From assembly GCA_039720395.1 (NCBI GenBank), contig CM077824.1:21619013-21683012 (forward strand): a DNA stretch of 64,000 nt. Direction: 5' to 3'. Numbering within the stretch: position 1 is the stretch's first letter; each line of letters starts with the position of its first letter. The notes beneath the pieces are model-generated. The model had not been told where the DNA came from. It saw only the letters and a program-made list of their open reading frames with translations, and did no database searches. The position numbers and the translations under genes were made by a program. The stretch comes from Liquidambar formosana (lineage: Eukaryota; Streptophyta; Magnoliopsida; Saxifragales; Altingiaceae). Below are positions 22,694-33,650 of this stretch, piece by piece.

Positions 22694-24370
22694 TGTGATG
22701 ACTTAGATTATTGTAATATGTGCACAAATGATAAAGATAAGAATTATAAGTGAATTGGAGAATTTTAGCACGTTATAGTGCAAAATTTAGCAGGGCTGAT
22801 CGATCGGGGTGGAAGGGCCAATCGATTGGTGGTGGCCTTGAGTAGCATTTTGGCCTCTGTTTTTCCCAATCTATCGGGCCCTCCAAGGCCGATCGATTAG
22901 GCTTCGGGGCATTTTTTTTTTGAGATGTGAAATTACCTTTTTGCCCTCTTCTTATTCCTTTTATAAGAACCCATTTCTAATGGGTTTCTCACCCATTTTT
23001 TGGTAGAGGGGAGCACAAGAGAGGAGAGACGTGGGGAGAGAGAAAGAGAGCTCGGCGACGAGGAATGTGACCTTGGCAGCTCGGATCTGACCACGTGACA
23101 TTAGACATTGTGATTTCCACCCTAATCTATGCGCGTACACCCTTGGACTCGCGTTTCTAGCTACTATTTGAGGGGTAAGTGCATTTTTCATTTTTGTAAG
23201 TCATTGTATACAGAGGTTGGGAGAAAATCATGTGGTTTGCATGTTTACAAACCGTATTTTGCATTCCTCATGATTTGGGTTTAATTTCATGAAATTTTAT
23301 GAAATGGGTAACTTTAGGGTTTGTTATTTACACCCTATGTTGGTATATACATGTTGGATTTGAACCCCTTATGTATCTTTTAGTACAATGGGTTAGTTTT
23401 GAAACCCATTGGGCTAAATTTTTTATAGTCGTAATATTGAAGGGTCACTTTTATACAAGTGTTTTGGAAATCATTTCTTTATCATGATTTATGAAATGAT
23501 TATGGGAGAACATATATAAAGACATTTATGTGATATGGTGATGTTATGGGCTACTGGAGACAAGATTACTGCGGTCCCAAAGGAAAGGGATGTCATACTG
23601 TGTCTTCCTATCCTTTAGTCCTGGGCTTAGACCCAAATGGAGGGTACTGTGGTCCCATTTAGGGATGTCTTGCCATGTTTCCTCTTAAGGTTTCTACGGT
23701 CCCAGGTAAGGATGTCTTACCATGTTTCTTCTTATTTCACACGCAAAGGCCCCACATGACTTGGGAGGATTTATCAATTTAAAATATTGATGTATAACCA
23801 GATATGGTGGATAATATATTGGTTGAATTATATGTTCTCTCCTTTTTTTAAATTATGATGTATGAATCAATTATTTCAATTCATATTGATCAAAATCAAT
23901 TTAAAACCTTAGTTTACATCTTTGAAAAATGTAACCTACTGGGTTTATACTCACGCGTATTTTAAAACATTTTCATAAATTTTGAGCAAGGTAACGATGA
24001 TTCATTTAAGGATGCATTGCATCGGCATTAACTTAGCATGGCATTGGATGTTGTGCGGATATAATATTTTATTTTTAAGGTTTGTATAATATTTAAACAG
24101 CCCTTATGTATTTTGTATTTTGTGTATTGACAGTAGAACTTTGTGGAACTAGAATGCCAGCTTATTTAAATGATTTTATAGTGGATGGTTGCATGGTTTT
24201 AATTTAATTGCATAGACTTGAAAGTGGATAACTTGGTATGTCCTAATCACAGACGAGACCATACCATATTTTCTTAAGAACAATTCCTTATATTATGATT
24301 TTATTTACAAACCATCCTCAATTTTTATTTTATTATTGACATGTCATGGCCTATTTTCCGAGTTGTGACA
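22694..24370 (+). mobile_element. Solo LTR, 1677 bp, TAATT duplication
   Basis: It begins TGTGATGACT and ends AGTTGTGACA (TG...CA), flanked by TAATT at 22689-22693 and 24371-24375. The paralogous array copy reads AAATTAATTGGTCGCAAG uninterrupted at 19351-19368. There is no internal polyprotein and no second LTR, so it is a solo LTR, probably Ty3-type from length and AT-rich U3. Internal imperfect repeats (GGTCCCA...GGATGTCTT) lie at 23572-23730. The strand is arbitrary. Confidence 0.85.
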
Positions 24371-24619
24371 TAATTGGTTGCAAGAAGAAAGGATGCAACA
24401 TTATCTTTCTATGGGTGTAAAAATTTATTTTCTAAAATGTAAGTCTTTAAATTCTCTCTTCGATCTTTTAAAAATGATGTCAAATACTTGGCATAAATTT
24501 TCGTTGAATAACTTGAGTACTAATTTTTGTACCGCCAATCAAAGTGAAAAGGTTTTACACTTTAATTAGATAGCAAGATTCATTATGATAGATTTTTAAA
24601 TTGATGCATAGTAGATTTT

Positions 24620-26140
24620 CAATAAATAAGGTACCATGCATGTTTAGAAATCACAATTTCAGTGTAACTGTTTGGATGTTGTCTTCTTTGATTTGATTTG
24701 ATTTTATGTATTATAGATAGGCATCCTACTGCTGTTGCAACTGCTTGGAAGTTGTCTTCTTTAATGTTTCCATAACAACCCAAAAAGTAAAAAAAATAAT
24801 AAAAACAAGAAAAACGAAAAAAACAAGATGCAATTAGAGATGAAAAAAAAAAGAAAAAAAAGAAAGAAAGAAGGATGCAATAAAAAATGTTTGACTGCTT
24901 CCACAGCTATTAACTATCTAGATATCTTAACGTGAAGGACTTGAAAGTAAAAAAAAAACATTCTACTTCCAAATTCATTTTGAGGATGCAGTTTTCTCAA
25001 ATGGCAAACAGAACCATTTACTTATTCATATAGTAACATCCATTACAATTTACAAGGAAACACAACCTCATCTTCTCTGCTCCTCACTCCTTCAATTCTT
25101 CTCTTCATGGAGGGCAGCACAAGGGAGATTTTGGGCAGGGACAGCCGTAGCGTAAGGGATCAACATCTATTCTAGCTCCCATGGCCTGCGGCATGACAGT
25201 GAACATGATCACTAGGACCACAAGAAGCATCATGAGGGCAAATTGAAATAGCTTCTCCATTCTCTCTGTGAACTAAAAGGCCAAAGGATCAATGAATGAA
25301 TCAAACTTTGAAAGGATGGGTTCTATGTGGGAATTCAGGCTACCCTTTAATTTTTATAGAGGATATGAAGCAAGCTAAAACTGGCGTAAAAATGATGGAG
25401 ATCCATTGCCAAATTTCATTCCAAGCTAGTGATATTTTGTGTGGAAACCTACAAAGATCACAGAATTTTGGAGAGTTGGTTCATAGGTGTACACATTTTT
25501 GGGCTTAAATGCTTTTTTAAAACCCCGGCCCCGCCACCCCCCACCCTCTTTTTTTTTTTTTTTTTTTCTTGAGGGCACGTATGAAGGCCAAAATGTCATG
25601 CCTCCACCACTGTGTTAAGATAGATTTGGCAACAATTTAAAGTTATTTTCCTCTGTTTTTCCTGATTTTATCAATCATCCATAAACTTTCGTATATGGGA
25701 ACTCATTTAAAATTTGTCTACTTGTTATTTCCAAAAAAAAATTATTTCCTCCTAATACTGTTAGCATTTATTATTTCTCTCTCAACGTGAAGACCTACTT
25801 CAGTAATCCATGATCAATAAACTGACCGTATTAGAAGGTTACTATTATTTAGCAGATCAAGTGTGTTAACTGGTTACCTTTTGAAATTCGTGGCAGAAAA
25901 ATGTGGTTTTTGGGAAAATGATAAAAGTAATGGTGTTTTGACGATTGGGCTATTTATTTGATGAGTCACGACAATTGTGTGGAAGGATTTAAGAACTTTG
26001 AAATTTCTATCAAAGTGAAATTTGCATTGACTTTGACGAATGTGAAGTAGATCTTCTGCTTCCTATGAAAATTTATTTTTCTTTGAGATTTACTTACCAC
26101 ATATTGGCTGGCGGGCATGCTTTCTATAAGAGTTACATGC
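24620..26140 (-). repeat. Type 1 peptide duplicon (copy D)
   Basis: Collinear with 19660-20990 over downstream flank, CDS, promoter and upstream flank, including the block ACTTTGACGAATGTGAA...TGAGATTTACTTAC far upstream. The type 2 upstream flank then starts again at about 26160 (AAAGACCTACTTAGGTAATCCT), a partial copy of 18990-19190 without a coding part. Confidence 0.75.
25105..25260 (-). CDS. Small secreted Cys/Pro-rich peptide, type 1, copy D
   Basis: 51 residues, ATG at 25260 and TGA at 25105. Relative to copy C it has Ala to Val in the signal region, Leu to Ile and Gly to Asp in the linker, and the copy A tail RYGCPCPKSPLCCPP. TATAAAAA at 25351-25358 is 98 bp upstream, with a few extra bases in the promoter. 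All three type 1 copies keep frame, length and cysteines although their flanks carry indels. This suggests, but does not prove, selection on the peptide. Confidence 0.72.
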   Translation of the reverse strand: MEKLFQFALMMLLVVLVIMFTVMPQAMGARIDVDPLRYGCPCPKSPLCCPP

Positions 26141-26379
26141 CAATCTTCATTGTTTTTTCTCTTGATTTAAAGACCTACTTAGGTAATCCTCGACCCATAA
26201 ATTAACGATATTAGGTACTATTTCGTACACCAAGTTCATTACCCTATCGCATTTTGAAGTGTTGGCTAAATAATCATATTTTGGGAAAATAGTAAAAAAT
26301 TATATGTTCTGATGAACGGGTATGTTATTTGATCAATCACAAAATTATGTCTATTGTTATTAGGGTGTGGAGATGGCAG

Positions 26380-28130
26380 AATTTGGATAAGGGTAATTGT
26401 ACATGCACCAACTATTGGAAAATATGGTGTTACTTTTATAATTCTGTCAAAACAATAAGCATATAATCACAAACAAAATAAAATAAATTATCAAAAATAA
26501 TGAACTTACAATACACAGAAGAGGATTGATCAAGGCTAACATTTGACACTATGAGTAAGATAGATTTCGCTCCTCACTTGGGGCTTTGAGTCACTCGGAC
26601 ATCTGCCTTTCAGTATACGATGATTTACATGCACGGAAGAAACATTGCAATTTCTGCATCTGGCGAACCACTGCGTTTATACTCTCTCTCTAATGACGAC
26701 TCAAAATGATGCAAAAAACAAACTCTTAACCCTACCCGGTTCGGTTTGAGCAGGTGGACGCGTGTGTTTTTGGGTCCAAACCCAATGTTGGCTAGGTCTT
26801 CCCCCCTCCCAAAACCTAGGTGCCCTTTGGGCCTTTCAGCCCGAACCATAGGCTCAATGTATGTGTATATGAACTCACCAAGGAATTTATAGTTTTCCAA
26901 TGTAGTACGAGCCTTATTACCATTCTTCAACCAGCTCTAAGGTGAATTTAGAGATCAATTTCTCATTCAACAATGAATGATTTTGGCCAATTAAATATTC
27001 GAATTAATTCTCCACATGGAGATTAACAAATTCCAATATGGGACCCACCTTAATAATTGGGCCAACACCTCTAACACCAACACTATGTTTCAACTTTTAT
27101 CTCAACTTTTTCATAAATAGGTGGAATGCACCCTCACTTATAGATACGAACTCCACCTGTATGTGGGAGAGTTGGAATGTAGAGTCAATACATGTTTTGA
27201 CTTTATATAGATGACTTCACTTAGATGGCCTCACCAGAAATGAGTATTTTGAGTTTCGACATCAACGTGTGGAAAACTATTCAAGTTTGACCATTTTTAT
27301 TTCACCCTAAAACTTGAAAACTATACTTTATCCCTTTCGATCAATGACATGTAAATAGATCATTTGCCATTGATTTCATTACTCTTCCCCCCATGGAAGG
27401 GGTAAAATATCATTGCCTGATACTATAGGAGATACATTATCACCAAAAAAGAAAAGGAAAAAATAGATATATACGAGGTAGAAAATTGAAAGCAAATCGT
27501 ATGGAAGACCTAAACCTAATATGTATTTAACTGGTTACAAGAACACACAATGCCATAATTAATTTCAAAACTGATAAATAAATTTATAAGTGAGTCATGA
27601 ATCGGAGTACCTTTTTTGTTGGTAATTTTCAAAACGTTTATGTTCTACTTGTAACTTGTTGCAATAAATCAAGAATCTGGAGTACTGTGTTAGTCTTGTA
27701 AAAATATCTTATGGTGTTGAATAATGAGTTTACTATTTTATTTTATTTTATTTGTAATTATCGGCTAAGAAGCACAGACTTGCATGGGCAATGTTAAGAG
27801 ATGATAGAGATGGGATGACATAGTAAAATTTGCGATACAACACAGCGAGAAGACAACAATATTAAGAAAACATTTTATTTTATACATATAATTATATGTC
27901 ATATCATGTTTCATTACATATATCACTCAGAATACATCGTTCAGGGGAGAAGTGTTGTGTTAGAGACTTTGTTGGAGGAGTATTTTGTCGGTTTGTTTGA
28001 CATGTGTTCGACATCTCCAAAGAAGTATCTGTGTTTCGTAACTTAATGGGTTATTTGCCCAAAAAAAATAAATAAATAAATAAATAAAAACTTGGGTTAT
28101 TATTGGAAGTTGGAATAATGGATTCTTAAG
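26380..28130. other. Non-genic interval between peptide copies D and E
   Basis: Holds the tail of a type 2 upstream remnant, then sequence with LTR-like character: a TGTTAGAGGTGTTGGCC start on the minus strand at 27077 and CT-rich leader-like DNA at 26680-26700. A second boundary with target-site duplication could not be found. An (AAAT)n tract lies at 28066-28088. No gene is recognised. Confidence 0.4.
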
Positions 28131-28358
28131 AGATGATTACTTTCACGGCCATTTAAAATAACTAATTGGATATCTTTGCATGAAAGACTTTGGAAGAAAC
28201 TAAAACACATGTGACAAAAATAAAACATTTTCCTTCCAAATACATTTTCAAGATGCATTTTTTTCTCAAATGGCAAACAAAACCATTTATTTACTCATAA
28301 AGAAACATACATTGGAAGCAAAAACCACACCACCCCAACAGCCCCGTCAATTCTTCAT

Positions 28359-28505
28359 TCAGTGGAGACCTAGACAACAGCAAAAAGAAATTTGTGGGCA
28401 AGGATAACGATAGTGTAAAGGACCAACGTCTAGTCCAGCCCCCATGGCAAATGGAATGGCAGTGAACATGATTACTAGGAGGGAAAATTGGAACAACTTC
28501 TCCAT
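28359..28505 (-). CDS. Small secreted Cys-rich peptide, type 2, copy E
   Basis: 48 residues, ATG at 28505 and TGA at 28359. It keeps the MEKLFQF start and a shorter hydrophobic core (LLVIMFTAIPFAMG), then GLDVGPL as in the other copies, but the tail is PCPQISFCCCLGLH. The first two cysteines of copy B are replaced by Tyr/Arg/Tyr, and CCC replaces the CC of type 1. AATAAA-like sequence lies downstream. The promoter TATA box (28933-28940) survives but has been separated from the ATG by a TRIM retrotransposon. Without that insert the spacing would be 99 bp, as in type 1. The gene may be expressed with a changed leader or may be silenced. Confidence 0.55.
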   Translation of the reverse strand: MEKLFQFSLLVIMFTAIPFAMGAGLDVGPLHYRYPCPQISFCCCLGLH

Positions 28506-28573
28506 TTTCTAAGAACTATAAGTCTAGAGGCTTAAGGAGTAAATCGAACTTATCAAATTTACAATGATGGTTC

Positions 28574-28904
28574 TGTTGGGAAATCGCACATCTCACATCA
28601 ATTAAATATCAAGTTTGACATTACTTTATATACCTATTTGGGTCATCCACTTAATAGTTTAGGCTATTAAGTTGGAAACTTAACATGATATCAAAGCATA
28701 ACTTTTTTGAACCCATTACATTAGTCAACCCATCTTTGTTATCCACATGACAGGCCTGTTTTTATTTTACTAGGCCTGCACATAAGAGAGAGTGTTGAGA
28801 AGTCCTACATCCCACATCAATTAAATATCGAGTTTGACATTGATTCATGAACCTGTTTGGGCCCTCTACCTAATAGCTTAGGCTTTTAGGTTAGAAACTT
28901 AACA
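28574..28904 (+). mobile_element. Complete TRIM retrotransposon, 331 bp
   Basis: Two 112-bp LTRs (28574-28685 and 28793-28904), each starting TGTTG(G/A)GAA and ending AAACTTAACA, enclose 107 bp. The first base after LTR1 opens TGATATCAAAGC, a slightly changed initiator-Met-tRNA primer-binding site (TGGTATCAGAGC). The purine run AAGAGAGAG just before LTR2 is the polypurine tract. Flanks GGTTC (28569-28573) and AGTTC (28905-28909) are the 5-bp duplication with one change. Paralogous promoters read GGATGGTTCTATGTGGG without an insert. Confidence 0.88.
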
Positions 28905-28932
28905 AGTTCCATTTGCAAAAGTCAACCTTCCC

Positions 28933-28940
28933 TTTTTATA
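28933..28940 (-). promoter_or_regulatory. TATA box of peptide gene copy E
   Basis: TATAAAAA on the minus strand in the same CTTTTTATA-AGGATATG context as in copies A, C and D. The TRIM begins only 29 bp downstream, so it sits at or just after the expected transcription start. Confidence 0.55.
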
Positions 28941-29128
28941 AAGGATATGGTCCAGCTAAATTTTGCATAAATATGATGGAGATCTATAGCCAAATTTCAT
29001 TCCATTATGGTGATTTTTGTTTGGAAAGTTAAAAGTTGTGGGAGACCTTCTAAGACCACAATATCTTACAGATTGGTTCATGATCGATGCTCTGTAATTA
29101 ATTCCCTTTTTTTGTATAATTTATTTTT

Positions 29129-29499
29129 GGGTAGGTTATTGCCACCACGAAATTTCCCTTTTTTTGTATAATTTAAGGTTTTATGAAGAATATAAAAGGT
29201 TTTAACGAAAACTAATCATGTTGTCTACTAGAAACATCATTTAGAACAACTTTTTAGAAAAAAGTTTTCCCAAAATCTGTCGTCTAAGTGGACTTTTTGA
29301 TCATTTTTCATGCCAAAAAGTGTACTTAAAGGATAAATTATGGGAAAACTTTTTTCTACAGAGTTGTTTAAAATGATGTTTTCTAGTAGAGAATGAGGTG
29401 AGTATTAATGAAAAACCTTTATATTTTTCATAAAATCTTAAAAAGTTTTAAATAAGTAAGGGATGTATAGAAAATTTTGTGGTGAAAATAGCCACCCCT
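29129..29499. mobile_element. Fold-back Mutator-type MITE, 371 bp, 9-bp duplication
   Basis: TTTATTTTT at 29120-29128 is repeated at 29500-29508. Left GGGTAGGTTATTGCCACCAC and right (reversed) GGGGTGGCTATTTTCACCAC continue into an almost fully palindromic body. For example, CTACTAGAAACATCATTT at 29234 pairs with AAATGATGTTTTCTAGTAG at 29372, and AAAAAGTTTTCCCA at 29262 pairs with TGGGAAAACTTTTTT at 29341. The T-rich flank allows one-base ambiguity in the boundaries. Confidence 0.75.
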
Positions 29500-29684
29500 T
29501 TTATTTTTATTTTTATTTCTAATGAAGTCCATAATATCATGCTTGCACGACTATACTCCAATAGCATTGACAACAATTTAGAGTTATTTTCCTTTTTTTT
29601 TTCTTTACTTTCTTAGCTAGTGATAGGCATTCATATTAAGAAACTCATTCACTACAAAAAAAACCCATTATTGCCGGCTATTGT

Positions 29685-31881
29685 TGTAATACCCCGAATT
29701 TTTCTTAGGTTTAATTAATTAAATATAAAATTGATTGCCTTTAATTAGATTTAAACGTATGAGTTAATTTAGGATTAACCTCAAACACGTTCAACTTTGT
29801 AACCAAACAAGGTGATTGTTTTCTAATCAATGAAAGATAGTGTTCGTATCCTAATCAAACACTCACTTTGAAGGTAATCCTAATTAGGTTAGGATTAACT
29901 TGCACCCTATATAAGAAACCTTTATGGAGGATTAATATTCTTTTGACTGAAAACAATATAAAGAGAGAAAAAAAAGAAAAGAAAGCAAGAGAGAAGGAAA
30001 AAGAAGGAGCTGTTGCTGTTTTGTACGAATCGACTGCCAACTTCGTGTCTGTTTACAGGTAACTTACCATCTGCTGACTGGTAACTTTACTGTGTTATCA
30101 ATATTTTCCTCTCTAATCCAATCCTCCATCTCTATCACTTCTAAAACCACTAAACCATCATCACCACCACTCAAAAAACCCCTTCATAGCTACTGCACAA
30201 GATCATCCAACCACCAAAAATCTCTTTCTTTGGGTTTGGGTGACAAGGAAAGCCAAAAATGGTGGTTTCCACCACTTCCCATGTCTAACACTACAAATTT
30301 CCTCAAACCCTACCATAGACCCTTCCACAAACATCTTTCCCACAGATTTAGGGACTGATGTTGAGGGAAAATCAGTAGGTGAACCTCTGCTTTTGCCTTG
30401 GGTAGCATAGGAAGTTAATACAAAATCTGCTGCTGTTTACTACATTCTGACTGTCAACTTCACGTCTGTTGACAGTCAACTTCCCTCGGATTGACTGGTA
30501 ACTTTGATGTGTTAAAAAGTAATTCAACCCTATTAATTTATAATTTAACATGAGTCTATTTTAATGGCACGTTAGTGTATATATTAATTATATTAAATAT
30601 AGTAAGCATTATAAGGCCATGAAAATTAGACGTTGAACCCTTAACACACCATTTAGATGGAGAGACTTTTTAGTTTAAGTATGATTTATTGATAAAGAAT
30701 ATTATTGATTTTAGGTTCTAAGTTGCGTTGGGATTTTTAGGAGTTTGATCGCTTGGATTGTTGAAGGTTTGGCTTGAGGTAAGGGAACTTGCACAATGTA
30801 TCGCCCTCTTTTATTAAATAAAAGATAAATCTTATTTTTATTCCTCTTTTGTGAACCAATGATTTATGGACAATTGTTTTCAAAATCGTTTCATTATCAA
30901 AGTGTTTATTTCTTATGTACTGTGGGTCAAACAAAAATAGTCATTTATTGAAATTGTTTTACATACGTGTTTGAATCTATTTTACTTGTGAAAGATATTT
31001 GTCAAATGTTTTTATTGTATAAGTGTGAACTCTGGTTAGATTATTGGTCCGTCCCAGCAGGGGATTTTAATACTGTTGGAAAATTGGTCCGTGCCAACAG
31101 GGGATTCTAATACTGTTGGTCATCAGTACTGATGTAGTGTAAAGTCTCACGATGATGGGCGCCTATTGAATGTGAGTCTAGCCAGAGGAAATACTTGTAT
31201 GAACTAATATTTTATTGATTTGTATTATCGATCAGTGATTTTAAAGTGATTTATCGAATGAATTGTTATCGAATGAATTGTTATCGAAAGCGTTTCAGTG
31301 TCATTGTTTATTGAATTGAAAGCAAGAGAATTACTTCTAAAAATTTATATGCCTATCGAATTGAAAGAAATGATTTATTGTAAAACTCTATCGTTTTGTT
31401 ACTCATGTTTTTTTAAAATCAATCGTGCGAATATGCTTGACCTCTTCCTGTATATATTGTGTAATGTTTTCTTGCTGAGCGTTATGCTCACCCCTTATAT
31501 TTTTCCCCACAAATGATTAGCTTGATGTGAGTGGCTTCCGCGTACGAAGAGCTAGGGTGTCGACAGCTTGATCTGCTAGTTTAGTTGAAACTTTATTTTA
31601 GTAGTTAAAAGAATTTAATTTGCTATCTCAGTGGATATTGTGGCAGGTTATTGGAGGTTACAAATTATTTTGATGGATGTGGATTTATCCAATTATTTCA
31701 TTTAATTATTCAGACGTACTTTAGATATGCTACAATTTGAATTTTATTGTGAATGGATTACTGGAGACAAATTTATCATAAGTTGATATTGTTAAGTGGT
31801 CTAGCCTATGTAGGACGTAGTCTTATGTGAGTTATGACAATCATGTCGCCAAATCTAATCTTTTGGGTTTGGGGTGTGACA
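29685..31881 (+). mobile_element. Solo LTR, 2197 bp, ATTGT duplication, nested in the CACTA end
   Basis: It starts TGTAATACCCCGAA and ends GGGGTGTGACA, flanked by ATTGT at 29680-29684 and 31882-31886. Without it, the host CACTA end reads GCCGGCTATTGTTCACC. No polyprotein genes are present. The TGTAATACCCC start and the late GTTATGCTCACCCC motif (31480-31494) are common in Ty3-type plant LTRs. Internal repeats GACTG.CAACTTC.(T/C)GTCTGTT lie at 30030-30055 and 30450-30475. Small ORFs inside are not genes. Confidence 0.85.
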
Positions 31882-33650
31882 ATTGTTCACCAGCTGTTTT
31901 TGTCTAGCCGGCAAAGAAGTGATTTCCTGGCTTATTTTACAGCCGGCACACCTTTAACACATGACTTACCAAAAACAAACAAAAAAGGAAAGTAAAACAA
32001 AATAAGGCAAACAACTCAGCCCTTCTCTAGATTTTTCTTACGCAAAGCTCAGTCAACCCTTCTCCCACAAACAGCAAACCCCAAATCCTTGATCAGATCA
32101 AAAATAGGTTAGATCTCATCTCTCACTCTCATATCCAATCTCTCACCCTTAATTTCATCTCTCTTCTCCCCACTCTCAATCTCATCTCTCTTCTCTCTCA
32201 CTCTCGATCTCATCTCTGGCTCTTAGAAATTGGAAGTGTTTTGCTTCAGACTCTAAATCTCACATCTCTCAAAGCAATGGTGAAGCAATCCTAGATTTTG
32301 GGTCTCTTATGGAGTTTGTGTGAAGAGATCCTCGGCTTCTGGTAAAGCTTAAGGTGAGATTTTTTGCTATGTATGAACGATTTTTACTTAATTTTGTGGT
32401 CTGATTTTTTGCGATTTCATTCTCTGAAATCGAATCGCAAGGAGTTCAAGGTAAAAATCAGATCTCTCGCAATTCATTCTATGAAACCCTAGGGTTCAAG
32501 CGGTGATGCTTTGTATGATTTTTTGTTATATTTACGTTCTGATTTCAACCTTTGTGATCTCGTTCTCGTTCTCAGAAATTAGAGCTTCCAAGTCCCTTTT
32601 AAACTCATTTTGAGAAACCTTAGAAATTGAATTTGAGTGATTCGAAGCTCTTCGTCTCTCATAGAGCTTTCCCATCTATCTGGGGATCATTCAATAATTT
32701 CAAGCTTTGTTATTTTTAATTTGAATTTAGTTAATTTTTTGTGTTATAATTTTATGCTCTGCATTTTTATGAGCCCCTATGAATATTGGATTGGATTAGA
32801 TTGATCGGCAAAGGCCTCCAGTAAAGAGTATTGATCTCCAGCAGCCCCTGGCAAAGGGGCCCAAGATGCAAAACAAGAGTACACTCAAGGTATTTTTGTT
32901 GTCATTAGACACTATCATGCACGCCTTTAGTTTCTTTATTTTATTTTTATTGATGAATTAAATACATTGCCTGCATTGATCATTTCATAATAAGTGCTGC
33001 ACATCTTTAATTTCTTTATTTTTTGTATATACACTGTCATGTACACCTTTAGTTTCTTTATTTTTTGTTGTCATTAGACACTGTCTGCGATGTTATGGCT
33101 TTTAGATGCAATAACATTGGCATTCGACTCTTACTGGATAATGTTCTCTAAGGAAATCAATTACTTAATGGTCGCAAAAGTTTGAAGATGCATGAAGAAA
33201 GAATTTAGGGATTTTGTAAAAACTGAGCTTGATAATTATAGTTGAACTGAATGAGTTTTATATATGTTGGTAGATCCAGTTATATAAATATCATTAGAAA
33301 ATATAAAAAAGAAAAAGAATGCAGTAAGGCATAAGATCATAATTCATATTTTACTTGCCAAGACATATATAGAGTGATTAATTTGAAAGTTTTATACTTG
33401 TCTGGTGGGATTGATGCCTATTGGGATTCCATTGTCTGCATTGATCTTTTAGAGAGATTGATAGATTAAGCTGGACGTTTCATCAGGCTTATGGATTGTG
33501 GGATTTAATAGACCAATTGCTTTATTATGAGTGTATATACCTCTTGTCGACATAATATTTTGTTTATAGTTTTATCTTCTAACCTTGAACAACCACCTTT
33601 TGGAATAATTCTCTAGCTAATTGTGTTTCATTTTTACCTGTCATTTGTAG

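Noticed and set aside
26395..27080. Possible solo LTR on the minus strand (TGTTAGAGGTGTTGGCC start)
   Set aside because: A matching CA end with a 5-bp duplication could not be found, so the boundaries are not supportable.
30092..30358. 88-codon plus-strand ORF with Ser/Pro-rich translation
   Set aside because: It lies inside the 2197-bp solo LTR and has no recognisable domain or retroelement signature.
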